DNA from: Patescibacteria group bacterium
Lineage (GTDB): Bacteria; Patescibacteriota; Microgenomatia; UBA12405
DNA: 5,097 nucleotides
Direction: 5' to 3'
Assembly (NCBI GenBank): GCA_018901355.1
Contig: JAHIEZ010000015.1
Coordinates: forward strand, 1 to 5,097
A program made the translations under genes and the position numbers. This document shows, piece after piece, positions 3,964 to 5,097 of this stretch. The notes beneath the pieces were generated by a model. That model saw nothing but the letters and a program-made list of their open reading frames with translations, made no database searches and was not told the origin of the DNA. Position 1 is the stretch's first letter; every line of letters begins with the position of its first letter.

Positions 3964-4233
3964 ATGACTTATACCGCCACTATTACCAGCAAAAGACAGC
4001 TTACTATTCCCGCCAAACTTTTTCGTAAAATTAACCTAAGTCAGGGTCAAAAAGTTATCTTAACCGAAGAAAATGGTTTTATAAAGATGGAATCTGCCAT
4101 AGACATGGTTAATCGTCTTGCCGGTTCTTTAAAACTTCCCAAGAAATATCAATCTTTACCCATTGATAAAGTTGTTTCTCAAGCCAAACAAAAATATTGG
4201 CAGGAAAAAACCAAAAAAGAATTGTCTTTATGA
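3964..4233 (+). CDS. AbrB/SpoVT-type antitoxin (VapB-like)
   Basis: The 89-residue protein has an N-terminal SpoVT-AbrB swapped-hairpin DNA-binding domain at about residues 1-45 (ATITSKRQLTIPAKLFRKIN, then LSQGQKVILTEENGFIKM). The remainder, ending in QAKQKYWQEKTKKELSL, is charged and helical, as expected for the part that binds and blocks a toxin. It directly precedes a PIN-domain gene, and its stop overlaps that start (ATGA). This order and coupling are typical of vapBC-like modules, in which the antitoxin neutralises the toxin and represses the operon. The ATG at 3964 is supported by the promoter immediately upstream and by the domain starting at residue 3; no SD is present. The family call is strong; the toxin-antitoxin role is inferred from pairing. 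Confidence 0.88.
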   Translation: MTYTATITSKRQLTIPAKLFRKINLSQGQKVILTEENGFIKMESAIDMVNRLAGSLKLPKKYQSLPIDKVVSQAKQKYWQEKTKKELSL

Positions 4234-4640
4234 TTTTTGTTGATACCAATTTCTTTCTTCGTTTCTTTCTCCAAGACAATTCTCCTCAATTTCGTCAAGC
4301 CAAAAAACTTTTTCATCAAGCCAGTTCTGGTCAAGCCACCCTTGGTACCTCGCTCATCGTTTTTTTTGAGGTTTATTGGGTTTTATCTTCCCTTTATGGT
4401 AGAAAACACGAATTAGTTCTTCAAACCTTGTTGGCTATTGCCAACATGGATTTTGTTTTCTTGCCCCAGCGTCAACTTTTAAAAACCTGTCTTGCTAATT
4501 TTTCCCGTTTTAATTACGATTTAGAAGACACTTACAATTTTTTCTATGCTCAGAGTAAAAAAGTTTCGGAATTTGCCACTTTTGACAAAAAATTAAAAGA
4601 GAAATTTATTCTTTTTTCCCAAGATGTCCAAAACTCCTAA
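4230..4640 (+). CDS. PIN-domain ribonuclease toxin (VapC-like)
   Basis: The 136-residue protein is a PIN-domain nuclease of the expected length. It opens with FVDTNFFLRFFLQD, and the four conserved acidic residues are present: D5, E47 (FFEVYWVL), D100 (DLEDTYNFFYAQ) and D119 (ATFDKKL). The active site therefore looks intact. VapC toxins cut tRNA or rRNA when freed from their antitoxin; the target here cannot be told. The ATG at 4230 is preferred because it forms the ATGA overlap with the antitoxin stop and puts the catalytic Asp at residue 5. A longer frame from a TTG at 4197 adds only residues overlapping the antitoxin. The toxin stop lies inside the next gene, a 17-nt overlap. Confidence 0.9.
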   Translation: MIFVDTNFFLRFFLQDNSPQFRQAKKLFHQASSGQATLGTSLIVFFEVYWVLSSLYGRKHELVLQTLLAIANMDFVFLPQRQLLKTCLANFSRFNYDLEDTYNFFYAQSKKVSEFATFDKKLKEKFILFSQDVQNS

Positions 4641-5097
4641 AATCGCCCTCGTTCACGACTATCTCAAAGAATATGGCGGGGCTGAATCAGTTTTAGAAGC
4701 TTTATCAGATATTTTTCCCGACGCTCCCATCTACACCTCCCTTTACCGTCCTCAAAGTTTCGGCCCTCACCGTTTACGCCTCCAAAAAAAATGGCATGGC
4801 CGGATTCGCCAAAGCTTTTTTCAATTCATTCCCTTTGCCTCCTGTCTTATTTCTCCCCTCCGTTTTCTCTCTCCTCTGGCTTTCAAGTCTTTCAACTTTC
4901 ACCCCGCCACGGCTGGGGCGGCTTTTGATTTAATCATTTCCTCCGCCACCGGTGCTTATTTCCCCAATGCTCTCAAAAAAGGGGAGGCCAAGCTAATTTG
5001 TTATTGCCACACTCCTCCCCGTTATCTTTATGGTCTAGCCACCGCCCGTGATCCAAAAAAATATCCCATTTTAAATTTTTTTGCCCAAATTATCTTC
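4624..5097 (+). CDS. Glycosyltransferase family 4 (GT-B fold), N-terminal 158 codons (partial, runs off right edge)
   Basis: The frame is open from ATG 4624 to the window end. The N terminus KIALVHDYLKEYGGAESVLE, followed by FPDAPIYTSLY, is the characteristic acceptor-side start of family 4 glycosyltransferases, with the GGAE turn at residues 18-21. FDLIISS (101-107) and LICYCHTPPRYLYG (124-137) are further hallmarks. The donor-binding C-terminal half, with the usual EX7E-type motif, lies outside the window. Such enzymes transfer a sugar from an activated donor at the cytoplasmic membrane face during surface polysaccharide or glycolipid synthesis; the substrate is unknown. No SD precedes the ATG, and the gene overlaps the toxin gene by 17 nt, so translation probably depends on coupling and transcription on the toxin-antitoxin promoter or read-through. 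Residues 93-100 (HPATAGAA) look like a small insertion coinciding with a GC-rich palindrome. Confidence 0.88.
   Translation, partial: MSKTPKIALVHDYLKEYGGAESVLEALSDIFPDAPIYTSLYRPQSFGPHRLRLQKKWHGRIRQSFFQFIPFASCLISPLRFLSPLAFKSFNFHPATAGAAFDLIISSATGAYFPNALKKGEAKLICYCHTPPRYLYGLATARDPKKYPILNFFAQIIF
4904..4921. repeat. Small GC-rich palindrome inside the glycosyltransferase gene
   Basis: CCGCC (4904-4908) pairs with GGCGG (4917-4921) across an 8-nt loop. It encodes the HPATAGAA segment, which seems extra relative to remembered family members. A 5-bp stem is weak evidence on its own. Confidence 0.25.

Noticed and set aside
4197..4229. Upstream TTG start for the toxin gene
   Set aside because: It adds 11 residues before the PIN motif and lacks an SD, whereas ATG 4230 gives the classic ATGA coupling.
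1..5097. UGA-as-glycine code
   Set aside because: TGA ends the orphan, exonuclease and antitoxin genes at sensible places, and glycine is encoded normally in conserved motifs.

Overview
The window looks like a chromosomal piece of a Candidate Phyla Radiation (Patescibacteria) bacterium, most likely of the Microgenomates type. This is an inference from remembered gene families, not from a search. The clues are a PrgI / TraC-like / VirB4-like secretion cluster of CPR style, a stand-alone 5'-3' exonuclease, an AbrB-PIN toxin-antitoxin pair and a family 4 glycosyltransferase, all tightly packed. TAA, TAG and TGA are all used as ordinary stops, so the UGA=Gly code of Gracilibacteria and Absconditabacteria is not indicated.

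Left half, minus strand (2287 down to 1): a type IV secretion-like operon. It starts with a PrgI-family membrane protein that carries an extra carboxypeptidase-regulatory-like domain. A possible attenuator and internal promoter follow. Next come a 245-residue TraC-like / VirB4 N-terminal-like protein and, overlapping it by 8 nt, the first 208 codons of a VirB4-like protein that runs off the left edge before its ATP-binding motifs.

Middle (about 2300-3026): a compositionally different island. It holds a block of strong palindromes (2321-2460) and one unrecognised 140-residue gene on the minus strand. That gene has its own promoter, a leader of about 53 nt and a strong Shine-Dalgarno. A divergent AT-rich promoter region follows (about 2935-3026).

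Right half, plus strand (3027-5097): a stand-alone FEN/Pol I-type 5'-3' exonuclease ending in a beta-clamp-binding-like pentapeptide (QTSLF). An AbrB-type antitoxin with its own promoter is next, then a PIN (VapC-type) toxin joined by an ATGA overlap. Last is a glycosyltransferase overlapping the toxin gene by 17 nt and running off the right edge.

Three units (PrgI, exonuclease, antitoxin) have a -10-like box so close to the ATG that their mRNAs would be leaderless or nearly so. Internal VirB4 and the orphan gene instead have clear GGAGGG ribosome-binding sites. The plus strand is richer in C than G over most of the window regardless of gene direction; the orphan gene shows this weakly. No tRNA, rRNA, CRISPR array or recognisable transposase was seen.
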